Source: Azospirillum ramasamyi (GTDB lineage Bacteria; Pseudomonadota; Alphaproteobacteria; Azospirillales; Azospirillaceae). From it: a stretch of 64,000 bases of DNA. Where the stretch lies: the NCBI RefSeq assembly GCF_003233655.1, contig NZ_CP029829.1, forward strand, positions 692,978 through 756,977. Direction: 5' to 3'. Position 1 is the stretch's first letter, and each line of letters starts with the position of its first letter. A program made the position numbers and the translations under genes. Below the pieces are notes generated by a model. That model searched no databases. It had not been told where the DNA came from and saw only the letters and a program-made list of their open reading frames with translations. Positions 33,009-44,480 of this stretch are shown here, piece after piece.

Positions 33009-34925
33009 ATGGCCTTCCCGCCCCAATTCCTGGAAGAACTGCGCACCCGACTTGCCTTGTCGGAAGTGGTTTCCAAGCGCCTGCGCCTGATCCGCGCCGG
33101 GCGGGAGTACAAGGCGCCCTGCCCATTCCACAATGAGAAGTCGCCGTCCTTCTACGTCAACGACCAGAAGGGCTTCTTCCATTGCTTCGGCTGCGGCGCC
33201 CATGGCGACGTCATCGGTTTCGTCATGCGCCACGACAATCTCGGCTTCCCCGAGGCGGTCGAACACTTGGCCGGCGAGGCCGGACTGCCGGTGCCGCGCC
33301 CGACGGAGGAGGACCGGCAGCGCTACGAGCGGCGCAAGACCCTGCACGACCTCGTGGAGCAGGCCGCGCGCTGGTTCGAACAGCAGCTTCACACGCCGGC
33401 CGGCCGTCCGGGGCTGGAGTACCTCATGCGGCGCGGGCTGGACGGCGACACCATCGCGCGCTTCCGGCTGGGCTATGCGCCCGGCGACTCGAACACGCTG
33501 CGGACATATCTGGGCAAGCAGGGTTTTTCCGATGAGGACATGGTCAATGCCGGGCTGCTGAAGCGGCCGGACGACGGCCGGGCGCCCTACAGCTTCTTCC
33601 GCAACCGCGTGATGTTCCCGGTCACCGACCGGCGCGGGCAGGTGGTGGCCTTCGGCGGGCGCATCCTGGAGGGCGACGGGCCGAAATACGTCAACACCGC
33701 CGACACGCCGCTCTTTCATAAGGGCACGCTGCTCTACGGCCTGTCGCGGGCGCGGCAGGCGGCGGCGGACGGCAAGCCGGTGATCGTCGCCGAAGGTTAT
33801 ATGGACGTGATCGCCCTGGTGCGCGCCGGCTTTGAGGGGGCGGTGGCGCCGCTGGGCACAGCGCTGACCGAAACCCAGGTGCAGGAACTGTGGAAGCTGA
33901 TCCCGGCGGCGGAGAAGGTGCCGTTCCTCTGCTTCGACGGCGACAATGCCGGCCGGCGCGCGGCGTGGCGGGCGGTGGAGCGCATCCTGCCGCATCTCGC
34001 CCCCGGCCAGTCGGCCCGCGTCGCCTTCCTGCCGGAGGGCGAGGATCCCGACAGCCTGATCCGGGCCCAGGGGCCCAAGGCGATGGGCGCGGTGCTGGAG
34101 GCCGCCATTCCGCTGTCCGACGCCCTGTGGCGGATGGAGAGCGAGGGCCGGCCGACCGACACGCCCGAAGCCAAGGCGGCGGTGAAGGCGGCGCTGGAGG
34201 CCCGCGTCGCCACCATCGCCGACCGCGACGTGCAGGGTTTCTACCGGACCGAGATGCGCCGCCGCGTCGACGAGGCCTTCGCGCCCGCGCGGCCGGCCTA
34301 CAACCGCGGACCCTGGGTGCCGGGGCAAGGGCAGGGGCGGGGGCGTTTCGGCGAAGCGCCGCGCCGCCATGTGCCGGGCGTGCCCGGCCGCCTGACCTCC
34401 AAGCCGGTGGGAGAGGGGCGTGGCCGCGCCTCCCGCCTCGCCTCGATGCGGGAGCGGATCCTGCTGGCGACGATCATCAACCATCCCGATCTGTTCGGCG
34501 AATTGGCCGAGCCGTTGGGGCTGTTGCCGTTCGGTGACCCGGAGCTCGAAAAACTGCGCTGGGCGGTGATCGAATGCCTTTCGGACGAACGTAACCACGA
34601 CTCGACACTTGACGCCGCTGCGCTTTGTCGCCACTTGTCATCCGCCGGCCATGAGACGATGGTCGGTGCTTTGCTAGGCGAGTCGACCTATGTCCATGCC
34701 GGCTTCGCCCGTCCGGAGGCCTCTACGGAGGACGCCCGGAAGGGATGGTGGCCTGCGTGGCGGCATCTGCATCACGAGCGGGTGCTCGACGATCTTAGGG
34801 AAGCGAAGGCGGCTTTGACCCGTGACAACAGCGAGGCGAACTTCGCGAGGGTCGTGGCTCTTCAGCAGGAGGTCATAAAGTCCGGGCTGGGTATGACGGA
34901 TGATGGTGACTTTGACGATGTCTGA
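33009..34925 (+). CDS. dnaG: DNA primase
   Basis: DnaG synthesises RNA primers at the replication fork. The 638-residue protein shows the N-terminal zinc-binding domain (CPFHNEKSPSFYVNDQKGFF, HCFGCGAHGDVIGF), the RNA-polymerase core (GFSDEDMVNAGLL, FRNRVMFPVTDRRGQVVAFGGRIL), the Toprim motif VIVAEGYMDVIAL with FLCFDGDNAGRRAAWRA, and a variable C-terminal helicase-interaction region after a glycine/arginine-rich linker near residues 440-475. It sits upstream of rpoD as in the macromolecular synthesis operon, without rpsU. Confidence 0.98.
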   Translation: MAFPPQFLEELRTRLALSEVVSKRLRLIRAGREYKAPCPFHNEKSPSFYVNDQKGFFHCFGCGAHGDVIGFVMRHDNLGFPEAVEHLAGEAGLPVPRPTEEDRQRYERRKTLHDLVEQAARWFEQQLHTPAGRPGLEYLMRRGLDGDTIARFRLGYAPGDSNTLRTYLGKQGFSDEDMVNAGLLKRPDDGRAPYSFFRNRVMFPVTDRRGQVVAFGGRILEGDGPKYVNTADTPLFHKGTLLYGLSRARQAAADGKPVIVAEGYMDVIALVRAGFEGAVAPLGTALTETQVQELWKLIPAAEKVPFLCFDGDNAGRRAAWRAVERILPHLAPGQSARVAFLPEGEDPDSLIRAQGPKAMGAVLEAAIPLSDALWRMESEGRPTDTPEAKAAVKAALEARVATIADRDVQGFYRTEMRRRVDEAFAPARPAYNRGPWVPGQGQGRGRFGEAPRRHVPGVPGRLTSKPVGEGRGRASRLASMRERILLATIINHPDLFGELAEPLGLLPFGDPELEKLRWAVIECLSDERNHDSTLDAAALCRHLSSAGHETMVGALLGESTYVHAGFARPEASTEDARKGWWPAWRHLHHERVLDDLREAKAALTRDNSEANFARVVALQQEVIKSGLGMTDDGDFDDV

Positions 34926-35123
34926 CGGTTGATGGCTTAGGCCGTCTGCCCGCGGGACGTCGGTTGACGGGCACGGAATTGACAGGACGGGGCCGCATGA
35001 CAGCTTCTGTGATGGCGGGTTCTGGGTAGATACATGGTTGGGGGTGGGGCGGACGGGCCGGGCAACCGGGACCGGGCGCTCCTTTCGTCTTTTTCAATGG
35101 GGTAATGCGGGGGCACCGATCGC

Positions 35124-37130
<2,007 letters not shown>

Positions 37131-37156
37131 TCCGGGGCGGTATCGTATGAGACGAA

Positions 37157-37187
37157 GCGGGGGCCTTTCGGTCCCCGTTTTCGTTTT
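37157..37187 (+). terminator. Intrinsic terminator of rpoD
   Basis: CGGGGGCC and GGTCCCCG pair (one G-T wobble) around TTTC and are followed by TTTTCGTTTT, 27 bases after the rpoD stop. Confidence 0.85.
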
Positions 37188-37262
37188 GGGGCCGATGCGC
37201 CGGAACGATGAACGAGGGGTTGCAATTCCCCAAAGCTTTGTCGCAAAGTGCGCCCCGCGGTA

Positions 37263-37338
37263 GGGCCTGTAGTTCAGCGGTTAGAACGCGCCGCTCATAA
37301 CGGTGTTGTCGTCGGTTCGAATCCGGCCGGGCCCACCA
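37263..37338 (+). tRNA. tRNA with CAT anticodon, probably Ile2 (lysidine type)
   Basis: A 76-nt cloverleaf: acceptor GGGCCTG pairs with CGGGCCC, discriminator A and encoded CCA. The D stem is GTTC/GAAC in place of the common GCTC/GAGC, with both sides changed so that pairing holds. The anticodon loop is CTCATAA. The GGGCCTG acceptor fits alphaproteobacterial tRNA-Ile2, whose C34 is modified by TilS, better than elongator tRNA-Met, but the choice is not certain. Confidence 0.9.
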
Positions 37339-37687
37339 CCTCCTCCATTCCGGTCAAAGCTCCCCGCCATCATTGAAGATGGGCGCAGCCGTTCAGTTGA
37401 CGGCGCCATCGATGTCGCATGGGATCATCGACGCGCAGTGCCTGAAGCCTTTTCGGCACAAGCCTGGCGGTTCCCCATAAATTTTGCTGCAAGCCCGAGA
37501 AAGTCTGGAATAAAGGATGCGCGGCGCGCGTTCGCACCCATATGCATCGGGTCTCCGCTTTGGCTGAAAGGCCGAACGGGCCGGCCCGGCCCTGGATATG
37601 CGACGCCGTGTCGTCCCGTCCGGCCTTGGCCGGAAGGTGAGGCCATGGCGTGAGCCGTGGCGTGATCGGTAAGGATCGGGTGCGCGG
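37339..37687. other. Gap between the tRNA and the ECF sigma gene
   Basis: This 349-bp gap has no supported gene. Small frames on the minus strand are shadows. I could not identify an ECF-type autoregulatory promoter or a terminator in it. Confidence 0.4.
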
Positions 37688-38197
37688 TTGAGCAAATTCG
37701 GGGTCGATCTGGAGGTCCACATCGCGTCCTTGCGGCGTTACGCCCGTGCGCTGATGCGCAACGGTGCGGATGCGGAGGATCTGGTGCAGGAGGCGCTGAC
37801 GCGCGCGGTGGCGCGCGCCGACAGCTTCCAGGCGGGGACGAACCTGCGGGCATGGCTTTTCACCATCCTGCACAACGTCCACGTCAATCAGGTCCGTTCC
37901 AAGGCCGCCCGGCCGCAGGAGGTCGACGTCGACGACGTCGAATCGAAGCTGGTCACCCCGGCCCGTCAGGAAGAGCGTGTCGAACTGCGCGAGATGATGC
38001 GCGCGGTCGACGAGTTGCCGGAGGAACAGCGGAAGGTGCTGCTTCTGGTGGCGCTGGAGGGCCTGAAATACGACGAGGTCGCCGACATGCTCGGTGTGCC
38101 GATCGGGACCGTCATGTCGCGCCTGTCACGGGCGCGCGAGGCGGTGCGGGCGAAACTGGCGAACGAGGGTGGCGTCACCCTCCGGCGGGTGAAGTGA
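37688..38197 (+). CDS. ECF-family RNA polymerase sigma factor
   Basis: A 169-residue group IV sigma factor. Region 2 reads LRRYARALMRNGADAEDLVQEALTRAVARADSF and RAWLFTILHNVHVNQVRSKA; region 4 reads VDELPEEQRKVLLLVALEGLKYDEVADMLGVPIGTVMSRLSRAREAVR. It begins with TTG 37688 (MSKFGVDLEVH), the only start that includes all of region 2. Its stop overlaps by one base the start of the anti-sigma gene (TGATG), a typical sigma/anti-sigma arrangement. Target regulon unknown; envelope or oxidative stress is usual. Confidence 0.94.
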   Translation: MSKFGVDLEVHIASLRRYARALMRNGADAEDLVQEALTRAVARADSFQAGTNLRAWLFTILHNVHVNQVRSKAARPQEVDVDDVESKLVTPARQEERVELREMMRAVDELPEEQRKVLLLVALEGLKYDEVADMLGVPIGTVMSRLSRAREAVRAKLANEGGVTLRRVK

Positions 38198-39141
38198 TGA
38201 GCGCGTATCAGGGAATGGGACGGGTCACCGAGGACGAACTCCACGCCTATGTGGATGGACAACTGGACGGCAGCCGCCGTCTGGCGGTGGAGCGATGGCT
38301 GGCCGAGGATCCCGAAGCGGCGCGCCGGGCCGAGGATTACCGCGCCCATGCGATGCTTCTGCACGACATGTTCGACACCGTCCTGCGCGAGCCGCCGAGC
38401 GATGCCGTTCAGGAACTGTCTGACAAGCTGAAGGGCCGGATCGCCCTCAACGACAACCGCCCGGCCTGGCATGCCCGCCCGCTGGTCCGCTTCGCCGCCG
38501 CGGTGATGCTGGTGGTCGCCGGTGCGGCCGGCGGCTGGATGGGCCGCGGCGCCGAACAGCAGGCCGCCGCCCCCGTCGCCCAGCAGCGCCAGACGCTGGC
38601 CACCTTCGCCCAGGAAGCCACCCAGGCGCACCGCTTCTACACCTCGGACGAACGCTTCCAGGTGGAGTTGGGGGCCGACAATCAGGACGAACTGAACGGC
38701 TGGCTGTCCAAGCGGGTCGGCCGCGACGTGTTCGGTCCCGATCTGGGCCGCATCGGCTACCGGCTGATCGGCGGCCGGTCGCTGCCGACCGACATGGGCG
38801 CCGGCGCGCAGTACATGTACGCCAACGACGCCAACAAGCGGATCACCCTGTTCGTCGGCGCGCCCCAGAGCGGCAACCAGTCCAGCTTCAGCTTCACCCA
38901 GAACGGCGACGTCGCCACCTTCTACTGGGTGGAAGGGCAGCTGGCCTACGCGCTGGCCGGCCGCCTGTCGAAGGAGGAGCTGCTGGAGATCGCCAAGGCC
39001 GTCTACCAGGACGTCAAGGCCGGCCCGCCGCGCCGCGAGCCGCCGCCCGACGAGCAGCAACAGCAGCAGCCCCAGCAGCAGCAGGACCAGCCGGCGGGCG
39101 TGCAGCCGATCAGCGACACGCACAAGCCGAAGGAAAGCTGA
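38197..39141 (+). CDS. Transmembrane anti-sigma factor
   Basis: The 314-residue protein has a cytoplasmic N-terminal anti-sigma domain (VTEDELHAYVDGQLDGSRRL, VERWLAEDPEAARRAEDYRA), one transmembrane helix near residues 97-117 (LVRFAAAVMLVVAGAAGGWM) and a periplasmic domain (FQVELGADNQDELNGWLSKR, GYRLIGGRSLPTDMGAGAQY, ATFYWVEGQLAYALAGRL). The tail is glutamine/proline-rich (DEQQQQQPQQQQDQ). It matches the COG5662 type without a zinc HxxxCxxC motif. One-base overlap with the sigma gene implies coupled translation and stoichiometric control. Confidence 0.92.
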   Translation: MSAYQGMGRVTEDELHAYVDGQLDGSRRLAVERWLAEDPEAARRAEDYRAHAMLLHDMFDTVLREPPSDAVQELSDKLKGRIALNDNRPAWHARPLVRFAAAVMLVVAGAAGGWMGRGAEQQAAAPVAQQRQTLATFAQEATQAHRFYTSDERFQVELGADNQDELNGWLSKRVGRDVFGPDLGRIGYRLIGGRSLPTDMGAGAQYMYANDANKRITLFVGAPQSGNQSSFSFTQNGDVATFYWVEGQLAYALAGRLSKEELLEIAKAVYQDVKAGPPRREPPPDEQQQQQPQQQQDQPAGVQPISDTHKPKES

Positions 39142-39154
39142 GAGGGGTCTCCTC

Positions 39155-39805
39155 CTACCGCTCCAGCAAATGCGCCTTCAGCCAGTCGCGCACCTCGCGG
39201 CAGACCGCCTCCGAGGCTTCGTCCATCGCGTGGCCGGTGCCGGGAACCAGGACCAGCTTCTTCGGTTCCCGCGCCTTGCGGTAGACGTGCAGGGAGCAGC
39301 TGGGCGATAGGATCTCGTCCGCTTCGCCGTGCACCAGCAGGATGGGGCAGGCGAGGTCGGTCACCGGGGCGGTGCCGTAACCCTGGGTCGCCAGAGTCAC
39401 CACGGAGCAGACGGCCCCCCGGTTGGAGGCCGCGGCCTGGATGACCACGGCGCCGCCGAAGGAATGGCCGACCAGCGCCACATGGTGGATGCCCTGGAGG
39501 CCGAGGAAGCTCAGCCCGCACAGCACGTCGTACACCGCCTCCTCCAGGTCGCGCGGATCGCGGAAACGCAGCCGCAGCGATGCGATGCCGTCCGCGTTCA
39601 GGTCGGCGGCCAGCCGTGGGTAGAGCCCGCGCGCCGGCGTGTCGAAACCGCCGCCCACCCCGCCGACCCACAGCACCGCCAACGCCCCGCCCGCAACCGG
39701 GTAATAGCGGGCCTGCACCGGGCCGCGGTCGGTTTCCAACGATGCCGGCCGGAACCCTTCGGCGTCGGCGGTGCCCACGGTGGCGTCCAGAAGTGGCACA
39801 GCCAT
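39155..39805 (-). CDS. Alpha/beta-hydrolase (dienelactone hydrolase-like)
   Basis: The 216-residue protein has a nucleophile elbow HHVALVGHSFGGAVVIQAA, the acid region ILLVHGEADEILSP and the catalytic His in VLVPGTGHAMDEASEAV. There is no signal peptide from ATG 39805 (MAVPLLDATVG), so it is cytosolic. The frame runs 95 codons further upstream without family similarity. It converges with the anti-sigma gene across 13 bp. Substrate unknown. Confidence 0.87.
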   Translation of the reverse strand: MAVPLLDATVGTADAEGFRPASLETDRGPVQARYYPVAGGALAVLWVGGVGGGFDTPARGLYPRLAADLNADGIASLRLRFRDPRDLEEAVYDVLCGLSFLGLQGIHHVALVGHSFGGAVVIQAAASNRGAVCSVVTLATQGYGTAPVTDLACPILLVHGEADEILSPSCSLHVYRKAREPKKLVLVPGTGHAMDEASEAVCREVRDWLKAHLLER

Positions 39806-39962
39806 CCTCCCTTCCGATCTTTGCTGCCGATGGTAACAGGCGGAACGCCGCAGGGTTGCCGCGCATCGGGGCAGGCGTAAGGCAACACATGCGTAAGGCA
39901 ACGAAGCCGCAACCCGGCTGTTCTCTGTCCACAGGCATTGTACAGACGGGAAAGGAGCGGCG

Positions 39963-40820
39963 ATGGCGTCGAACAGTTTGACCGGACGGGGCGGTTGGCC
40001 ACAGTCGGACTCCCTACGGTCGGGCATGAGCCTGATCGGGGCGGGCGATGCCGCGACCGGCGGCCGCTGGCTCGCCATGGTGGGCGGCACCGCGCTGGGC
40101 GTGCTGGGGCTTCAGCGCTCGGGCTGGGGCGGGGCGATGCTGGCGCTGGGCGGCGCCGGACTGTTCGCCGCCGGTGCCCTGGGCCTGCGGCCTTTCGGTG
40201 ACCGCGCCTTGCGCCCGATGCCCGATGCCGGCGGCTGGCGCAGCCATGTCCCGGCGTCGCGCCGACGTTCTCTGACGCCGGAACGCACCCAGGCGGTCGT
40301 GACCATCGCATCGGAACCGGGGACCGTGTTCAGATTCTGGCGCAACTTCGCCAACCTGCCGAAGCTGATGCCGCAGCTGGAGCGGGTCGACGTGCTGTCG
40401 GCCACCGAAAGCCGATGGCTTGCCAAGAGCGCCGCCAAGCACGGCAGGACGCCGGGCGGGGAAGTGCTGAGCTGGCGCTGCGTGCTCGACCGCGTTGACG
40501 AGGACCGGCTGCTGACCTGGCATACGGTGGGCGAGACGGCGCTGCCGCACCGCGCCTCGCTGATGCTGGCCCCGGCGCCGGGCAACCGTGGGACGGAAGT
40601 GCGGCTGACGCTGGTCTATCGCGTCCCGGCCACCGAGGTCGCGGCGCGCCTGGGCGTGACCCCGGAAGCGCAGGCGGAGGAGGCGCTGCGCCGGCTGAAG
40701 CAGCGGGTGGAGACGGGAGAGCTGTCCACCATCGACCGCCAGCCTCGTGGGAACGGCAGCGGGAATGAAAGCAGCGGGAATGAAGCCGGCAACGGTTCGT
40801 TCCGGGAGGCGCTGGAATGA
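39963..40820 (+). CDS. SRPBCC (cyclase/dehydrase-like) protein with N-terminal membrane helices
   Basis: The 285-residue protein starts with a glycine-rich membrane segment pair (GRWLAMVGGTALGVLGLQRS, GWGGAMLALGGAGLFAAGAL) and continues with an SRPBCC lipid-binding domain: VVTIASEPGTVFRFWRNFAN, LPKLMPQLERVDVLSATESR, DEDRLLTWHTVGE, RGTEVRLTLVYRVPA. Proteins of this type often stand beside zinc dehydrogenases in stress-induced cassettes. Its stop overlaps the next ATG (ATGA), so the two are co-translated. Confidence 0.85.
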   Translation: MASNSLTGRGGWPQSDSLRSGMSLIGAGDAATGGRWLAMVGGTALGVLGLQRSGWGGAMLALGGAGLFAAGALGLRPFGDRALRPMPDAGGWRSHVPASRRRSLTPERTQAVVTIASEPGTVFRFWRNFANLPKLMPQLERVDVLSATESRWLAKSAAKHGRTPGGEVLSWRCVLDRVDEDRLLTWHTVGETALPHRASLMLAPAPGNRGTEVRLTLVYRVPATEVAARLGVTPEAQAEEALRRLKQRVETGELSTIDRQPRGNGSGNESSGNEAGNGSFREALE

Positions 40821-41998
40821 AGGCGCTCTGCTGGAACGGAACCAACGACCTGCGGGTGGAGCGCGTGCCCGATCCGGTGCTGATCAATCCGCATGACGTG
40901 ATCGTCAAGGTGGCGCTGTCGTCGGTCTGCGGGTCCGACCTGCATCTGATCGACGGTTATGTCCCGACCATGCGGCCCGGCGACATCATCGGCCACGAGT
41001 TCCTGGGCGAGATCGTCGAGATGGGGCCGGAGGTCCGCTATCTGAACCGGGGCGACCGGGTCATCACCATCTCGGTGATCGGCTGCGGCCATTGCGGCTA
41101 TTGCCAGCATGGCGAAAGCTCGCTGTGCGACAACTCCAACCCCAACCCGGACTATGCCCGCACCGCCTACGGCCATTGCGGCGCCGGCATCTTCGGTTAC
41201 AGCCACGCCTTCGGCGGCTATGCCGGCAGCCATGCCGAATACATCCGGGTGCCCTATGCCGACTTCAACGCCGTCCGCGTGCCGGAAGGGGTGAGCGACG
41301 AGAAGGCGCTGTTCGTGTCCGACGCCGTGCCGACCGGCTACATGGCCGCCGACATGGCCGGCATCAAGCCGGGCGACGTGGTGGCGGTGTGGGGCTGCGG
41401 CGGCGTCGGCCAGATGGCGATCCGCAGTGCCGCCCTGCTGGGGGCGGAGCGGGTGATCGGCATCGACCGCTTCCCCGACCGGCTTCGCGCCGCGCAGATG
41501 AAGGCGGGGGCGGAGACGCTGGACTACAGCCGTGTCGACGTCTTCGACGCGCTTCAGGCGATGACCGGCGGGCGCGGTCCCGACGTGTGCATCGACGCCG
41601 TCGGCATGGAGGCCGACAGCGCGTCCAACCCGGTGGAGGATCTCTACGACCGCGCCAAGCAGGCGGTTGGGCTGCAGACCGACCGGCCGGCGGTTCTGCG
41701 CCAGATGATCGAGAGTTGCCGCAAGGGCGGCACCCTGTCGATCGTCGGCGTCTATGGCGGGCTGATCGACAAGTTCCCGATGGGGGCGGCGATGAACAAG
41801 GGCCTGACCTTCCGCATGGGACAGCAGAACGGCCAGCGCTATGCCGAGCGGCTGTTCGAGCACATCCGCAAGGGCGAACTGGACCCGTCCTACCTTCTGA
41901 CGCACCGGATGCCGCTGGACGAGGGGCCGCAGGGCTACCGCATGTTCAAGGATAAGACCGACGACTGCATGCGCGTCGTCTTCGCCCCGCAAGGTTAG
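40817..41998 (+). CDS. Zinc-dependent alcohol dehydrogenase (formaldehyde dehydrogenase-like)
   Basis: The 393-residue MDR-family enzyme has catalytic-zinc ligands C38 (SSVCGSDLH) and H60-E61 (GHEFLGEIVE), the structural zinc set C90, C93, C96 and C104 (CGHCGYCQHGESSLC), and the NAD-binding VVAVWGCGGVGQMAIRSA. The segment SNPVEDLYDRAKQAVGLQTDR, inserted before the C-terminal part, is typical of the formaldehyde dehydrogenase-like subgroup. It is coupled to the SRPBCC gene. Substrate unproven. Confidence 0.93.
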   Translation: MKALCWNGTNDLRVERVPDPVLINPHDVIVKVALSSVCGSDLHLIDGYVPTMRPGDIIGHEFLGEIVEMGPEVRYLNRGDRVITISVIGCGHCGYCQHGESSLCDNSNPNPDYARTAYGHCGAGIFGYSHAFGGYAGSHAEYIRVPYADFNAVRVPEGVSDEKALFVSDAVPTGYMAADMAGIKPGDVVAVWGCGGVGQMAIRSAALLGAERVIGIDRFPDRLRAAQMKAGAETLDYSRVDVFDALQAMTGGRGPDVCIDAVGMEADSASNPVEDLYDRAKQAVGLQTDRPAVLRQMIESCRKGGTLSIVGVYGGLIDKFPMGAAMNKGLTFRMGQQNGQRYAERLFEHIRKGELDPSYLLTHRMPLDEGPQGYRMFKDKTDDCMRVVFAPQG

Positions 41999-42016
41999 CA
42001 GAGAAGGGAGAGCGAG

Positions 42017-42271
42017 ATGGAACTGGTCTACGCCTATCCCGCCGAACGCGGCCGGGGTGTGGAGGCCGAGATCGTCGGCAGCCTGCGCGACCGCTTCGGC
42101 GACGTGGTGCAGACAGGACGCGAGGAGCGCGACGCCGAACGCGGCAACCGCTCGGACGTGCTGGTGACGCTGGAGGTCGCCGACGGAAAGGCGGAGGCGG
42201 CGCTGACCGCGCTCCGCGCCCACCCGCTGGTGATCGACGCCGCCGCGCAGAGCTTCGGCGAGCGGGTCTGA
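42017..42271 (+). CDS. Small hypothetical protein
   Basis: The 84-residue protein (MELVYAYPAERGRGVEAEIV...) follows the dehydrogenase by 18 bp and has a good AGAAGGGAG ahead of its ATG, so it is probably real and in the same operon. It is charged, with alternating strand-like segments (DVLVTLEVADGK) and no membrane or metal motif. No function assigned. Confidence 0.65.
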   Translation: MELVYAYPAERGRGVEAEIVGSLRDRFGDVVQTGREERDAERGNRSDVLVTLEVADGKAEAALTALRAHPLVIDAAAQSFGERV

Positions 42272-42467
42272 GGTTTGAGGGGGAGCCCCCCTTGCGAGGC
42301 TCCTCCACCTTTCCTCCCGCACCGGGTGGAGGAGGGGCTGCCGGTTCTCCCCCTGAACCCCCCTGGCCTTTAGGACAGTTTCCCGTGCTCCGCGTGACCA
42401 CGCGGCTCCGCTCCTGTTGACTATACCCACGAGGCAAGTCCGCATCACTCACCGGGGGCCAGTCGCC

Positions 42468-44480
42468 GTGAAGATGTCCGCCGCAGTTCCGCCTGTCGAG
42501 CAGGCGCAGGCCACCGTCAAACGCCGCTGGCCCATCGGGGTGGAACTGTTGCCCGGCGGCGTCCACGCCCGCGTCTGGGCCCCCAAGGCGGAGCGGGTCG
42601 AACTGGTGCTGGAGCCGGACGGGACCGCGACGGTGCTGGAGGGCGAGGGGAACGGCTACTTCTCCGGCTCCGTGACCGGGCTGGAGGCCGGCGGGCTCTA
42701 TCGGTTCCGGCTCGATGGCGGCGAGACGCTCTATCCCGACCCGATGTCGCGCTTCCAGCCCGACGGGCCGCATGGTCCCTCGCAACTGGTCGATCCGCAC
42801 CGGTTCGGCTGGACCGACCTGGATTGGCGCGGCCGGTCGATCAAGGGCCAGGTGATCTACGAGATGCACATCGGCACCTTCACGCCGGAAGGCGGCTGGG
42901 ACGCGGCGCTTCGGGAACTGCCGGCGCTGGCCGAACTGGGCGTCACGGTGCTGGAACTGATGCCGGTGTCGGATTTTCCCGGCCGCTTCGGCTGGGGCTA
43001 TGACGGGGTGAACCTGTTCGCCCCGACCCGGCTCTATGGCGATCCCGACGCCATGCGCCGCTTCGTCGACGGGGCGCACCGGCTCGGCCTCGCCGTCATT
43101 CTCGATGTCGTCTACAACCATCTCGGACCCGACGGCAATTACCTGAAGTGTTTCGCCGACGACTATTTCACCGACCGCTACAAGAACGAGTGGGGTGAGG
43201 CGATCAACTTCGACGGAGCCAATTCCGCTCCGGTGCGGGAGTTCTTCCTGACCAACGCCGCCTTCTGGATCGAAGAGTATCATTTGGACGGGCTGCGGCT
43301 GGACGCCACCCAGTCGATCTTCGACAGAGGCGAGCCGCATATCCTGACCGAGCTCTCCCGCGCGGTGCGCAAGGCCGCCGGCGACCGCGCCGCCATCCTG
43401 GTGGGGGAGAACGAGCCGCAGCACGCCAGCATGGTGAAGCCGGCCGAGGAGGGCGGCTGCGGACTCTGCGCCATCTGGAACGACGACTTCCACCACTCCG
43501 CCATGGTGGCGCTGGCTGGCCGGACAGAGGCCTACTACACCGACTACCGCGGCACGCCGCAGGAATTCGTGTCGGCGATGAAGCACGGCTTCCTCTATCA
43601 GGGGCAGTGGTATCGCTGGCAGGGCAAGCGGCGCGGCATGCCGGCCTTCGGCCTGCCGCGGCCGGCCTTCGTCACCTTCCTGCAGAACCACGACCAGATC
43701 GCCAACTCCGCCCGTGGATTGCGCGTGCATGCGCTGACCTCGCCGGGCCGGCTGCGCGCGATGACCGCGCTCACCCTGCTCGGCCCCGGCACGCCGATGC
43801 TGTTCCAGGGGCAGGAATTCGCCGCCAGCGCCCCCTTCCTCTATTTCGCCGACCACAAGCCGGAGCTGGCCGGTCTGGTGGAGAACGGACGGGCGGAGTT
43901 CCTGGCCCAGTTTCCCAGCATCGCCTCCCCGCCGCTGCGCGCCCGCCTGCCCAAGCCGCATGCGGAGGAAAGCTTCACCCGCTCCAAGCTGGACCATGGG
44001 GAGCGGGAGGCGAACGCCCATGTCTGGGCGATGCACCGCGACCTTCTGCGCCTGCGCCGGGAGGACCGGGTCTTCGCCGCCCAGCGCGTCGGCGGGTTGG
44101 ATGGGGCAGTTCTGGGGGATGAAGCCTTCGTCCTTCGCATCTTCGGTGAGGAGAGGGAGGGCGACGACCGGCTGCTGCTGGTCAATCTGGGGCGCGACCT
44201 GACCCTGAGGGTTCTGGCGGAACCGCTGCTCGCCCCGCCGCGGGACGGCGCCTGGACGCTTCTGTGGTCGAGCGAGGATCCGCTCTATGGCGGCTGCGGC
44301 ACCGCTCCGGTGGAACAGCCGGGCGGCGCATGGCGGCTGCCGGGGCATGCCGCCCTGGTTTTGCGCCCGGCGCGCGATTTTCCTACGAAAAGCGATGACG
44401 CCGGGGGCAACACAACCCCCGTCATCGTGGTTTCCAAGGGGTCGGAAACCGAAAGCGGATCGCAGGCTCACCATGTCTGA
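42468..44480 (+). CDS. treZ: Malto-oligosyltrehalose trehalohydrolase
   Basis: TreZ (GH13) releases trehalose from maltooligosyl-trehalose. Signatures: the N-terminal CBM48-like domain (RVWAPKAERVELVLEPDG), GQVIYEMHIGTFTPEGGWDAA, VILDVVYNHLGPDGNYL, the nucleophile Asp in DGLRLDATQSIFD, the acid Glu in ILVGENEPQH, and the third acid in FLQNHDQIAN. LLGPGTPMLFQGQEFAASAP is typical of TreZ. Start is uncertain among TTG 42417, GTG 42468 and ATG 42474. Its partner TreY is not in the window. It overlaps the next gene by 8 bp. Confidence 0.94.
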   Translation: MKMSAAVPPVEQAQATVKRRWPIGVELLPGGVHARVWAPKAERVELVLEPDGTATVLEGEGNGYFSGSVTGLEAGGLYRFRLDGGETLYPDPMSRFQPDGPHGPSQLVDPHRFGWTDLDWRGRSIKGQVIYEMHIGTFTPEGGWDAALRELPALAELGVTVLELMPVSDFPGRFGWGYDGVNLFAPTRLYGDPDAMRRFVDGAHRLGLAVILDVVYNHLGPDGNYLKCFADDYFTDRYKNEWGEAINFDGANSAPVREFFLTNAAFWIEEYHLDGLRLDATQSIFDRGEPHILTELSRAVRKAAGDRAAILVGENEPQHASMVKPAEEGGCGLCAIWNDDFHHSAMVALAGRTEAYYTDYRGTPQEFVSAMKHGFLYQGQWYRWQGKRRGMPAFGLPRPAFVTFLQNHDQIANSARGLRVHALTSPGRLRAMTALTLLGPGTPMLFQGQEFAASAPFLYFADHKPELAGLVENGRAEFLAQFPSIASPPLRARLPKPHAEESFTRSKLDHGEREANAHVWAMHRDLLRLRREDRVFAAQRVGGLDGAVLGDEAFVLRIFGEEREGDDRLLLVNLGRDLTLRVLAEPLLAPPRDGAWTLLWSSEDPLYGGCGTAPVEQPGGAWRLPGHAALVLRPARDFPTKSDDAGGNTTPVIVVSKGSETESGSQAHHV